DNA of 20,937 bases from a virus, in the IMG/VR virus record IMGVR_UViG_3300027730_001486, positions 1 to 20,937 of that record. One strand, 5' to 3'. Shown here piece after piece: positions 1 to 4,946 of this stretch; position 1 is the stretch's first letter; each line of letters opens with the position of its first letter. The notes beneath the pieces were generated by a model. That model was not told the origin of the DNA. It saw only the letters and a list, made by a program, of their open reading frames with translations, and did not search any database. Position numbers and translations under genes: made by a program.

Positions 1-42
1 CCCGAATACAAATCAGGACTCTACTACTTGAGCTATATTGCA
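1..42 (-). tRNA. tRNA-Thr (anticodon UGU), 5' half only, cut by window edge
   Basis: Read on the minus strand from 42, the parts are: acceptor 5' strand TGCAATA, then TA, D-stem GCTC with loop AAGTAGTA and GAGT, anticodon stem CCTGA, loop TTTGTAT, and stem TCGGG pairing with CCTGA (one T-G wobble). The loop has T33 and reads TGT at 34-36, followed by A37, which gives tRNA-Thr decoding ACA. The T-arm and 3' acceptor strand lie outside the window. The D-stem runs straight into the anticodon stem with no clear residue 26, a small irregularity. The identity rests on a half molecule, but the paired anticodon arm is convincing. Confidence 0.75.
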
Positions 43-78
43 TACTAAAATTAAAATGTCAAAAATCAATTTTCCGAT

Positions 79-135
79 TTTGTGTTCGACCGAGCAAGCC
101 CAGTCCCATTGGATCATCGGGAACCAACTCACAAA
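79..135. other. GC-richer non-coding stretch with a closing stem
   Basis: TTTGTG at 79-84 can pair with CACAAA at 130-135. The enclosed 45 nt are visibly richer in G and C than the flanks and hold smaller inverted repeats (TCCC/GGGA, TTGG/CCAA, and GACTG/CGGTC on the minus strand). No reading frame fits here. In an AT-rich genome this suggests a structured RNA next to the tRNA gene, but no known family is recognised. Confidence 0.3.
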
Positions 136-140
136 TTTAA

Positions 141-177
141 GGAAGTCCTACCTACCACCACAGAAGGCAGGACTTCC
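141..177. repeat. Hairpin 1 of a same-loop pair
   Basis: GGAAGTCCT (141-149) pairs perfectly with AGGACTTCC (169-177). After one A/C mismatch, CCT (151-153) pairs with AGG (165-167). The loop is ACCACCACAGA (154-164), identical to the loop of the next hairpin. No T tract follows on either strand, so it is not an ordinary intrinsic terminator. Confidence 0.75.
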
Positions 178-178
178 G

Positions 179-217
179 AAATAATAAGAGTAACCACCAC
201 AGAAACTCTTATTATTT
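179..217. repeat. Hairpin 2 of a same-loop pair
   Basis: The arm 179-191 (AAATAATAAGAGT) pairs over 13 bp without mismatch with 205-217. The loop 192-204 is AACCACCACAGAA and contains the same 11-mer ACCACCACAGA (193-203) as hairpin 1. The two stems are unrelated in sequence. The hairpins are one nucleotide apart. Confidence 0.8.
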
Positions 218-278
218 ACCAACCAAACTTTGTCATTCGAAATCATGTATAGGACTATATTTCAAATTTCCGGTAAAG

Positions 279-638
279 TCAATAATTTTTTTTAACTTTT
301 TTTAGGCGACATGCACAATTCTGAAATAGGGAGCAATGATTACATCCATAGTCTAGATATATGTCAGGACGAACGCAAGCACCTTTAGTATGTTCTTTAC
401 ATGCTTCTACATTCTTATTCAAATCAAGAACAACAGTTTTCTTATTGGGATCAATCTTGGGCAAGAAGCTATCCAACCATTTCTCTCTGTCTTCGCGCTC
501 TTGAGTGGTTAGTTCTTCCATTGGTCTTTTCACAATACTTGGAACAATAGACTTGGTACGTTTCTTGCGTACACCCACGATACTCTTATTGATAAGATTC
601 TTTGTAGCAATGTTTTTTCTTGGTCTACCTCTTGGCAT
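279..638 (-). CDS. Small basic protein with AT-hook-like N-terminus and Cys-rich C-terminus
   Basis: 119 aa, not assigned to a family. The N-terminus has PRGRPRKN, which resembles an AT-hook (GRP core with flanking basic residues), followed by a Lys/Arg-rich stretch to about residue 40. The middle is acidic and probably helical. The C-terminal third carries Cys residues in CKEHTKGAC and CNHCSLFQNCAC, the pattern of a small zinc-binding module. Inference: a DNA-binding protein that could be a phage transcription factor or nucleoid protein. The ATG at 638 lies 6 nt behind a TTGACA-N17-TACTAT promoter-like sequence, so the mRNA may be leaderless. No Shine-Dalgarno site is seen. It ends in TGA. 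Confidence 0.7.
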   Translation of the reverse strand: MPRGRPRKNIATKNLINKSIVGVRKKRTKSIVPSIVKRPMEELTTQEREDREKWLDSFLPKIDPNKKTVVLDLNKNVEACKEHTKGACVRPDIYLDYGCNHCSLFQNCACRLKKVKKNY

Positions 639-644
639 TTTTAT

Positions 645-673
645 ATAGTATTAAAAGGTTTTGTTGCTGTCAA
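645..673 (-). promoter_or_regulatory. Sigma70-like promoter for the 279-638 gene
   Basis: Minus strand: TTGACA (673-668), 17-nt spacer, TACTAT (650-645), then 6 nt to the ATG. The -35 is perfect and the -10 matches at four of six positions. A start 7 nt past the -10 would fall on the A of the start codon. Confidence 0.5.
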
Positions 674-681
674 TAAAAATC

Positions 682-828
682 TTATTCAGATTCTGAATCA
701 TCTTCTGTTTTGATTACATGCCAACCCAAGAGTTCCAGTGCTTTTGTTTGTGCTTCTTCTTGAGTGTTTGCTTCTACTAGAAACGGTTCTTCTTCTTCTG
801 AAGTGGCAATTACCATGAATGTGAACAT
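682..828 (-). CDS. Small acidic hypothetical protein, 48 aa
   Basis: An intact frame from ATG 828 to TAA 682 encodes MFTFMVIATSEEEEPFLVEA and continues with a Glu/Gln-rich helix and GWHVIK, ending in an acidic tail (TEDDSESE). The order beta-strand, acidic turn, helix, GW-strand suggests a compact alpha/beta fold. No family is recognised. It lies between the ubiquitin-like gene (52 nt upstream) and the AT-hook-like gene (43 nt downstream) on the same strand. An alternative start is the ATG at 816. The coherent composition and tight fit in the gene line support a real gene. Confidence 0.6.
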   Translation of the reverse strand: MFTFMVIATSEEEEPFLVEANTQEEAQTKALELLGWHVIKTEDDSESE

Positions 829-877
829 GGATTTACTGTATGAGATATTTCTGGAAATATCAAGAAAAATCTTTTAA

Positions 878-885
878 TATTTACA
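878..885 (-). promoter_or_regulatory. Late-promoter-like octamer TGTAAATA (followed by TT)
   Basis: Minus strand TGTAAATATT, one mismatch to the T4 late -10 TATAAATA. The TAA is the stop codon of the ubiquitin-like gene. It lies 49 nt before the start of the 682-828 gene. Confidence 0.35.
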
Positions 886-1150
886 TGTATATAACAGTTC
901 TTACTGCTCTGGTTTGGTAAGATGATGTTAGGTGAGAAAATTTTTGTATATTATACTCTGAAAGAGTGTTATTATTTTCTAGTTCTTGTCCATCGAAGAA
1001 GAGTTTAATTTTATTAAGATCATAAGATGCAGGAGCTTCTTGATCCTTTAGTTTTTGTTTTACACCTTCTACAAGATCTGAAGATTCCACATCTAATGAC
1101 CATTCTTCAGCTGGAATTGATAATTTTTGTACGTATATTGTCATGCCCAT
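881..1150 (-). CDS. Ubiquitin-like protein without C-terminal Gly-Gly
   Basis: 89 aa. From residue 3 the protein follows ubiquitin through the fold: MTIYV matches MQIFV, then SLDVESSDLVEGVKQKLKD matches the LEVEPSDTIENVKAKIQD region, LFFDGQELE matches LIFAGKQLE, and TLSEYNIQKFSHL matches TLSDYNIQKESTL. The Lys equivalent to K63 is kept. A small insertion follows the first hairpin (IPAEE) and another precedes beta-3. After SHL the similarity stops: the tail is TSSYQTRAVRTVIYM, with no RLRGG and no Gly-Gly, and neither other frame restores one. It therefore should not be conjugated by the usual route, unless it is processed or acts as a non-covalent mimic. It sits 5 nt downstream of the 1156-1425 gene, probably in one operon. 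ATG at 1150 (MGM) or 1144. Confidence 0.85.
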   Translation of the reverse strand: MGMTIYVQKLSIPAEEWSLDVESSDLVEGVKQKLKDQEAPASYDLNKIKLFFDGQELENNNTLSEYNIQKFSHLTSSYQTRAVRTVIYM

Positions 1151-1155
1151 ATTGA

Positions 1156-1425
1156 TTAATTACTTTTTTTCTTCCAAGAAATTCGTTTTGATCCTTTTTT
1201 GAGTCTTTTTCTAGAATTGCACATTGCTTTGGTTGGTCTACAGGCTGGATATCCTTTTCTTTTTTCCCCTTCTTGTCTGCCGCAGGGAACGAGTTTTCCT
1301 TTTTTACTTGCGCGACAGTCTACCCATCCTTTACCTTTATTTCTTTTGAACCAACCATGAAGTCCTTCCTTTTTTTCTAGATCGAACTTTTCTAAAATAC
1401 ATTTAACGGTTTCGTTGAAGTTCAT
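1156..1425 (-). CDS. Small basic Cys-containing virion-type protein
   Basis: 89 aa from ATG 1425; an upstream TTG start at 1437 is less likely. After an N-terminal helix (MNFNETVKCILEKFDLEKK) comes a very basic domain with WFKRNKGKGWVDCRASKKG, KLVPCGRQ, YPACRPTKAMC and KRISWKKK. I recall this pattern from a small family of unknown function shared by phages and giant DNA viruses (DUF5872-like, from memory). The N-terminus resembles the capsid-targeting leader of its neighbours (ILE then K), but lacks the A or G after the cleavage Glu. Its ATG overlaps the TGA of the 1422-1583 gene in ATGA, so translation is probably coupled. Probable role: a packaged DNA-associated protein (inference). Confidence 0.8.
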   Translation of the reverse strand: MNFNETVKCILEKFDLEKKEGLHGWFKRNKGKGWVDCRASKKGKLVPCGRQEGEKRKGYPACRPTKAMCNSRKRLKKGSKRISWKKKSN

Positions 1426-1583
1426 TTCTTTTTCCAAATTTTTCCTTGTCTACACTTTACAACAGCTCCGCTCTTATACGCAGATGTTTTCTTTCCGTAC
1501 ACAGAATCTGCTTTTCTCAAACAACGATCTCTTTTTACCTTTGCTTCTTCTAGAAGCTTTTCATATAATAAATCAAATTTCAT
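1422..1583 (-). CDS. Short basic protein with capsid-targeting-like leader
   Basis: 53 aa. It begins MKFDLLYEKLLEEAKVKRDR, where L-E-E|A at residues 11-14 fits the T4 gp21 prohead-protease rule (L/I)-x-E|(A/G). The leader is nearly the same as that of the 4668-4946 protein (MKFDLLVESLLNEA). The rest, CLRKADSVYGKKTSAYKSG followed by VVKCRQGKIWKKK, is a compact basic domain with two Cys and a conserved look. Inference: an internal capsid protein cleaved during head maturation. The start lies 7 nt behind an exact TATAAATA on the minus strand. The end overlaps the next gene by ATGA. Confidence 0.75.
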   Translation of the reverse strand: MKFDLLYEKLLEEAKVKRDRCLRKADSVYGKKTSAYKSGAVVKCRQGKIWKKK

Positions 1584-1603
1584 TCTATATTATTTATAGA
1601 ATG
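1581..1603. repeat. Perfect dyad joining two opposing ATG triplets
   Basis: CATTCTATA (1581-1589), spacer TTATT, TATAGAATG (1595-1603). The left arm begins with the start codon of the minus-strand gene 1422-1583, and the dyad holds that gene's TATAAATA element. It also precedes the plus-strand gene at 1666. It could be an operator or a start-codon-masking hairpin. Confidence 0.6.
1591..1598 (-). promoter_or_regulatory. T4-like late promoter octamer TATAAATA
   Basis: Exact match on the minus strand, 7 nt before the ATG at 1583 of a gene with a capsid-targeting-like leader. It lies inside the 1581-1603 dyad. Confidence 0.6.
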
Positions 1604-1650
1604 AAAATCAATTATATCTCAATAATTTATTGAAAACATCTGATAATATC

Positions 1651-1658
1651 AATAAATA
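1651..1658 (+). promoter_or_regulatory. Late-promoter-like AATAAATA
   Basis: One mismatch to TATAAATA, 7 nt before the ATG at 1666, the same spacing as at 1591-1598. Confidence 0.4.
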
Positions 1659-1665
1659 TCTAACA

Positions 1666-2259
1666 ATGCGAAATAAATTGTTAAACGAAGCAAAAAAACT
1701 TTCTAGAAGATTGAATAATTTAATGGAGTCTTCTGAGCAATCCGAATTGGAAAATAGATTTAATCGAATAAAGAATCTCTTTAAAGATTATCCTAGAACT
1801 GTAGAAGGAGCAATTTTAAAGGGATTTAAAATAGAAGGAAAAGAAACTGATCGATATGATTCAGATGAAAAAACAAGATTTGAAGATGCTAGCGGAAATG
1901 TCGTTTTAGAATTGGGAAGATATAAAGATGTTTTTAGAATATATGAAAATAGTGAATATTATAAATACGCATATGCGGTAAGAACAGATTATAAGGGAGA
2001 TATTCTTGACGAAGTTTGTAATGAATTTTTTTATGATTTGGAAGAATATGGGAGTCCATTTTCAAATTATAAATTTATTTCAATAACTTTAACAAAAGAG
2101 CATCAGGATAAAATAAAGGTAAATTATGATGCGTTTACAAAAGATTATACCGTAAGATCTATACAAAAACCATGGTTTCTTTCCTTTAGTGAAAAATCAA
2201 TAGAAAAGGCTAAAAAAATGAGATTGGATTTATCTAATTTATCAGACGAAGAATTTTAA
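1666..2259 (+). CDS. Terminal-signature family protein A (putative internal capsid protein)
   Basis: 197 aa from ATG 1666; a TTG at 1630 would add 12 residues but has no support. The N-terminus MRNKLLNEAKKLSRRLNNLM contains L-N-E|A, a T4-type prohead cleavage motif, and a basic helix ending in RLNNLME. The C-terminus ends SEKSIEKAKKMRLDLSNLSD then EEF. Both ends match the proteins at 2548-3237 and 4197-4643, while the middle (about residues 35-170), an alpha/beta domain rich in Tyr, Lys and Asp, is not shared and not recognised. It is the only plus-strand gene of this region and runs tail-to-tail into 2256-2546, the two stops sharing TTAA. Probable role: a packaged protein with a variable effector middle (inference). 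Confidence 0.75.
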   Translation: MRNKLLNEAKKLSRRLNNLMESSEQSELENRFNRIKNLFKDYPRTVEGAILKGFKIEGKETDRYDSDEKTRFEDASGNVVLELGRYKDVFRIYENSEYYKYAYAVRTDYKGDILDEVCNEFFYDLEEYGSPFSNYKFISITLTKEHQDKIKVNYDAFTKDYTVRSIQKPWFLSFSEKSIEKAKKMRLDLSNLSDEEF

Positions 2260-2546
2260 TATTTTACGTTCCACTTCATATCTCTTACTAAACAATTATC
2301 CATTTTATTTCTTAAAGTGGATAATTGGTTTGTTCCTTCTGATATTCTAGCGGCAATGTTTCCAATAGCTTGTGGTTTGGAAGAAGCTGTTGTTTTGTAT
2401 GTATTCCTATCCCAAAATACGTTAAAGACTCTAGGTTCTTCATCATTTTTTGACAATTCAACAACACTAGGAGTCTTTTTCTTTTTTTCTGTAAAATCAA
2501 ATTCCAATTGCTTTTCATATGCTTCTATAAGTTTATCAAATTTCAT
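2256..2546 (-). CDS. Small protein with capsid-targeting-like leader
   Basis: 96 aa from ATG 2546; upstream in-frame codons overlap the preceding gene. It begins MKFDKLIEAYEKQLEFDF, sharing MKFD with the leaders at 1422-1583 and 4668-4946, with L-I-E|A at residues 6-9 as a possible prohead-protease site. The body has a Lys-rich stretch, then EEPRVFNVFWDRNTYKTTAS and a probable C-terminal helix (KPQAIGNIAARISEGTNQLS). No family is recognised. The ATG lies one nucleotide after the stop of 2548-3237 (TAA T ATG), so the two are an operon with likely termination-reinitiation. Its stop overlaps that of the convergent gene 1666-2259. Confidence 0.75.
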   Translation of the reverse strand: MKFDKLIEAYEKQLEFDFTEKKKKTPSVVELSKNDEEPRVFNVFWDRNTYKTTASSKPQAIGNIAARISEGTNQLSTLRNKMDNCLVRDMKWNVKY

Positions 2547-2547
2547 A

Positions 2548-3237
2548 TTAATATTCTTCCCCTTCAATATTTTCTATGTCCATTCCTAGTTCTTTAACTT
2601 TCTTCTGAGAAGTTGGAGACATTTGTTCTTCTCGATTCTTTTGTAAAAGTTTTATAATAGGTGTTTTTTCGTCTCCTGTTAATAGTGTATCATTCGTGGT
2701 TCCCCAATACATAGCAATCTTATCAAGATCTTCTTGTGTATTAAAATATTTGGTTTCTATTTTAAATGAATAGACACTAGAATTTGATGAATGCAATATC
2801 AAATATCTTTCATCATTATCGGTTTTTATTATATCTCTTGTGTAAATTACTGGATCACTTCGATATTTTATTGCTCCGAACTGAATTTGAATTGCTTCTA
2901 TTTCTTTAAGAGGAGATCGAACTGTAGTAAGAATTTCACGATCCCATGGAGCTAATATTGGGTATTTATATTTATGTAAACGCTTTAATACTTCTTCTAT
3001 CTGTTCTTTTTTTAAAAGTTCAAAGTATTTTTTGTCTGCTAATTCATTATTATTATCGTTGTTTGAAAGAATTTTTTTATATTTTTCGTAATAACGTGCT
3101 CTATTCATTAACTCTGATGTTATTGTATAACGCAATTTACCGTTCAAATTTTCATCAAAAAAATTTGAATCGTTTTCAATCAAGATGTTAAGCCTTTGCT
3201 TTAACTGTTTGGTTTCTTTTAATAATTTAAGGGACAT
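2548..3237 (-). CDS. Terminal-signature family protein B (putative internal capsid protein)
   Basis: 229 aa from ATG 3237. The N-terminus MSLKLLKETKQLKQRLNILI and the C-terminus MSPTSQKKVKELGMDIENIE (then GEEY) match the ends of proteins A (1666-2259) and C (4197-4643): a leading LL-x-E, a basic helix ending RLN-x-L, and a tail of the form SP..QKK..EL.MD..N...EE. The residue after the leader Glu is Thr, so the cleavage rule is only partly met. The middle, about residues 25-205, is charged and alpha/beta with no recognised family and no resemblance to the middles of A or C. The start lies 6 nt behind TGTAAATATT. Confidence 0.75.
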   Translation of the reverse strand: MSLKLLKETKQLKQRLNILIENDSNFFDENLNGKLRYTITSELMNRARYYEKYKKILSNNDNNNELADKKYFELLKKEQIEEVLKRLHKYKYPILAPWDREILTTVRSPLKEIEAIQIQFGAIKYRSDPVIYTRDIIKTDNDERYLILHSSNSSVYSFKIETKYFNTQEDLDKIAMYWGTTNDTLLTGDEKTPIIKLLQKNREEQMSPTSQKKVKELGMDIENIEGEEY

Positions 3238-3243
3238 TATCAA

Positions 3244-3251
3244 TATTTACA
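3244..3251 (-). promoter_or_regulatory. Late-promoter-like TGTAAATA containing the upstream stop codon
   Basis: Minus strand TGTAAATATTGATAATG. The octamer is one mismatch from TATAAATA, 6 nt before the ATG at 3237. Its TAA (3249-3247) is the stop of the SDR gene. The 14-mer TAAATATTGATAAT recurs at 20510-20523 on the plus strand. Confidence 0.5.
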
Positions 3252-4152
3252 ATTTCATTAAATTATTGACTCGAATATAATTTGCAAATTCCTTAGCACA
3301 CTTTTCCAAACTTTCTTTGACATCTGGCAATTCCATTCCAATTTTTTTAATCTTTTCGGTTGAAAGAATGCAATTACTTCTGGATACTTTAAAGTTTGCT
3401 TCTTTTATTGAAATAAATTTCCAATTTAAATTTTCAATTCCATTATCTTTTAGCATCTGAACAACATCAGAGGCATCCACAGAACCTTCATTTACGACAT
3501 TATAAATCCCATAATCTGGTTTTTTTGAATTATTTATAAATTTCTTGATGAATAGCATTAAATCATCCACACATGTTATTGAGTTTTGTTTTGAAATAAG
3601 ATTGTCATACTTTAGTAATTTATGCAAATAATTTTTTGGTTCGACAACTCCGGTAAAAGGAATTCTAATTCTAAAAATATATCTATCCATGTGCCTTGAA
3701 AGTTTTTCGAAGGCATCTTTAGTCTTTGAATAGAAAGAAGATTCATAAGAATCCGAACCAAAGTCTGGTGTATCTTCTTCTGAATATATTTTATCATATC
3801 CACTATACACACAACCAGATCCAATATGAATAACGGGTATTTGCAAATGATTACATACCTTTGTTATTTGAAGAGGAACTGTTACGTTATAGTGATAGCA
3901 GTCTTCTTTATAATCCTCACAACCATCTACATTGGGAGTTCCCGTAAATCCAGAACAATTAATAACCCAGTCAAATCCTTTGTTTGTATAAAATTCTGTA
4001 TTTTGTTTTTCTTTAATATATTCAAACAAAATTTTTGGATTAGAATACTCCAATTGAGATTTTGAACATATTATAACATTATGATCTGCTTTGAGGTAGT
4101 CTGCCAAATACTTTCCGATATATCCATTTCCAAGAATTAATACATTTTTCAT
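3247..4152 (-). CDS. NAD(P)-dependent sugar epimerase/reductase (extended SDR, RmlD/UER1-like)
   Basis: 301 aa, full length for the family. A Rossmann dinucleotide site GNGYIG lies at residues 8-13 and the catalytic Y141-S-K-T-K145 is present. The stretches INCSGFTGTPNVDGCED, IGSGCVYSG, EEDTPDFG and FRIRIPFTG follow the 4-keto-6-deoxysugar 3,5-epimerase/4-reductase type known from plant UER1/RHM and from mimivirus, more than classical bacterial RmlD (family knowledge, from memory). Likely reaction: reduction, perhaps with epimerisation, of a nucleotide 4-keto-6-deoxyhexose to an L-rhamnose-type donor. No 4,6-dehydratase lies in the window, so the substrate may come from the host or from elsewhere in the genome. 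A perfect TTGACA-N17-TATAAT precedes the start by 9 nt. Confidence 0.88.
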   Translation of the reverse strand: MKNVLILGNGYIGKYLADYLKADHNVIICSKSQLEYSNPKILFEYIKEKQNTEFYTNKGFDWVINCSGFTGTPNVDGCEDYKEDCYHYNVTVPLQITKVCNHLQIPVIHIGSGCVYSGYDKIYSEEDTPDFGSDSYESSFYSKTKDAFEKLSRHMDRYIFRIRIPFTGVVEPKNYLHKLLKYDNLISKQNSITCVDDLMLFIKKFINNSKKPDYGIYNVVNEGSVDASDVVQMLKDNGIENLNWKFISIKEANFKVSRSNCILSTEKIKKIGMELPDVKESLEKCAKEFANYIRVNNLMKL

Positions 4153-4161
4153 ATTTTTATT

Positions 4162-4190
4162 ATTATATAAAAATATGTTTAAATTGTCAA
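4162..4190 (-). promoter_or_regulatory. Perfect-consensus sigma70-type promoter
   Basis: Minus strand: TTGACA (4190-4185), 17-nt spacer (4184-4168), TATAAT (4167-4162), both hexamers exact. The SDR start codon at 4152 is only 9 nt further, so transcription would start about 3 nt before or at the ATG, with no room for a ribosome-binding site. Confidence 0.75.
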
Positions 4191-4196
4191 CAAAAA

Positions 4197-4643
4197 TTAT
4201 TCTTCTTTTGGATTTGAAAGATCCATTTCAAGTTCTGTTGCTTTCTTTTGTGCAACAGGAGAAATTTTGTCTTTTAATCCCTTCAAAGGATATTTTTTAG
4301 ATTCATCGGTAATTACATCATATGAATCTTCACTACCGAGTTTTTCGTTTGGATATATTTCTTCAAACTTTTTAAGATTATTTAAAATCTCCATAAACAA
4401 ATTTTCACTTTCTTGTTTTGAAATTCCTCCACTATATAAAAATCTATATCCGAGTTTCCTCCAGATATAAAGCTGGAGCAATTGTCCATCGATAAATTCT
4501 TTGCTTATGTTTTGTATTATAGTTTCCAATTCACGAACCCTATCAAAGAAATTAAAACTTGGATCCCTTTCTATCTCTTCACTTAAAACATTCAATCGTT
4601 TTTTAATTTTTTTTATATTCTCTAATAATTGTTTGTTTTTCAT
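4197..4643 (-). CDS. Terminal-signature family protein C (putative internal capsid protein)
   Basis: 148 aa, the shortest of the three. It opens MKNKQLLENIKKIKKRLNVL followed by SEE, and ends ISPVAQKKATELEMDLSNPK then EE. Both ends match B (2548-3237) and, less closely, A (1666-2259). The middle is helical and acidic and is unrelated to the other middles. L-L-E at residues 6-8 of the leader is followed by Asn, so the prohead cleavage rule is only partly met. It lies 24 nt downstream of the 4668-4946 gene on the same strand. ATTAAATA, a weak late-promoter-like octamer, lies 9 nt before the ATG. Confidence 0.75.
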   Translation of the reverse strand: MKNKQLLENIKKIKKRLNVLSEEIERDPSFNFFDRVRELETIIQNISKEFIDGQLLQLYIWRKLGYRFLYSGGISKQESENLFMEILNNLKKFEEIYPNEKLGSEDSYDVITDESKKYPLKGLKDKISPVAQKKATELEMDLSNPKEE

Positions 4644-4667
4644 ATTATACTTTATTTAATTGTTGAT

Positions 4668-4946
4668 TTACCAATTTTTACAACTTAGATATTTGGCCGT
4701 ACCGGGTTTTGCAGTGGAGCATTTGTGTCTTGCACGAAATGATTTTTTTCGTTTTGTATTTCCAGATTTTCCTGTTACCTTTACCCCTGCCTGTCCAAAA
4801 TGAACTCTCTTATATCCTTTTCCTTTTGGATTTTTTACACACTGCATGTATTTCTTACCTTTTCGGTCAGAATGGGTTTTTTTAGTTGGACCCGTACAAC
4901 GAGCAGCTTCGTTTAGCAGACTTTCTACAAGTAAATCAAATTTCAT
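4668..4946 (-). CDS. Small very basic protein with capsid-targeting-like leader
   Basis: 92 aa. The leader MKFDLLVESLLNEAARC carries L-N-E|A at residues 11-14, an exact T4-type prohead-protease motif that would release an Ala-starting basic protein. The mature part is rich in Lys, Arg, Gly and Cys: CTGPTKKTHSDRKGKKYMQC, then KGYKRVHFGQAGVKVTGKSG, then RARHKC and YLSCKNW. The HFGQ-G plus RHKC pattern is one I associate with small phage and giant-virus proteins of unknown function. Four Cys and several His could bind a metal ion. Probable role: a DNA-condensing or injected internal head protein (inference from leader and charge). Confidence 0.8.
   Translation of the reverse strand: MKFDLLVESLLNEAARCTGPTKKTHSDRKGKKYMQCVKNPKGKGYKRVHFGQAGVKVTGKSGNTKRKKSFRARHKCSTAKPGTAKYLSCKNW

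Noticed and set aside
57-62. TTGACA on the minus strand upstream of the tRNA
   Set aside because: No acceptable -10 lies at 16-18 nt; the only candidate is too close or inside the tRNA.
104-127. Possible H-type pseudoknot, TCCC/GGGA interleaved with TTGG/CCAA
   Set aside because: Stems of only 4 bp and connecting loops of one nucleotide make it sterically unlikely, and such matches occur by chance.
70-278. CRISPR-like array suggested by two copies of ACCACCACAGA
   Set aside because: There are only two copies, both are hairpin loops, and no repeat-spacer periodicity is seen.
883-930. Frameshift that might restore a ubiquitin RLRGG tail
   Set aside because: Both alternative frames were read; one stops at once and the other gives no Gly-Gly.
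1601-1633. Plus-strand ten-codon frame after the 1581-1603 dyad
   Set aside because: Too short, with no ribosome-binding site; its ATG is explained by the dyad.
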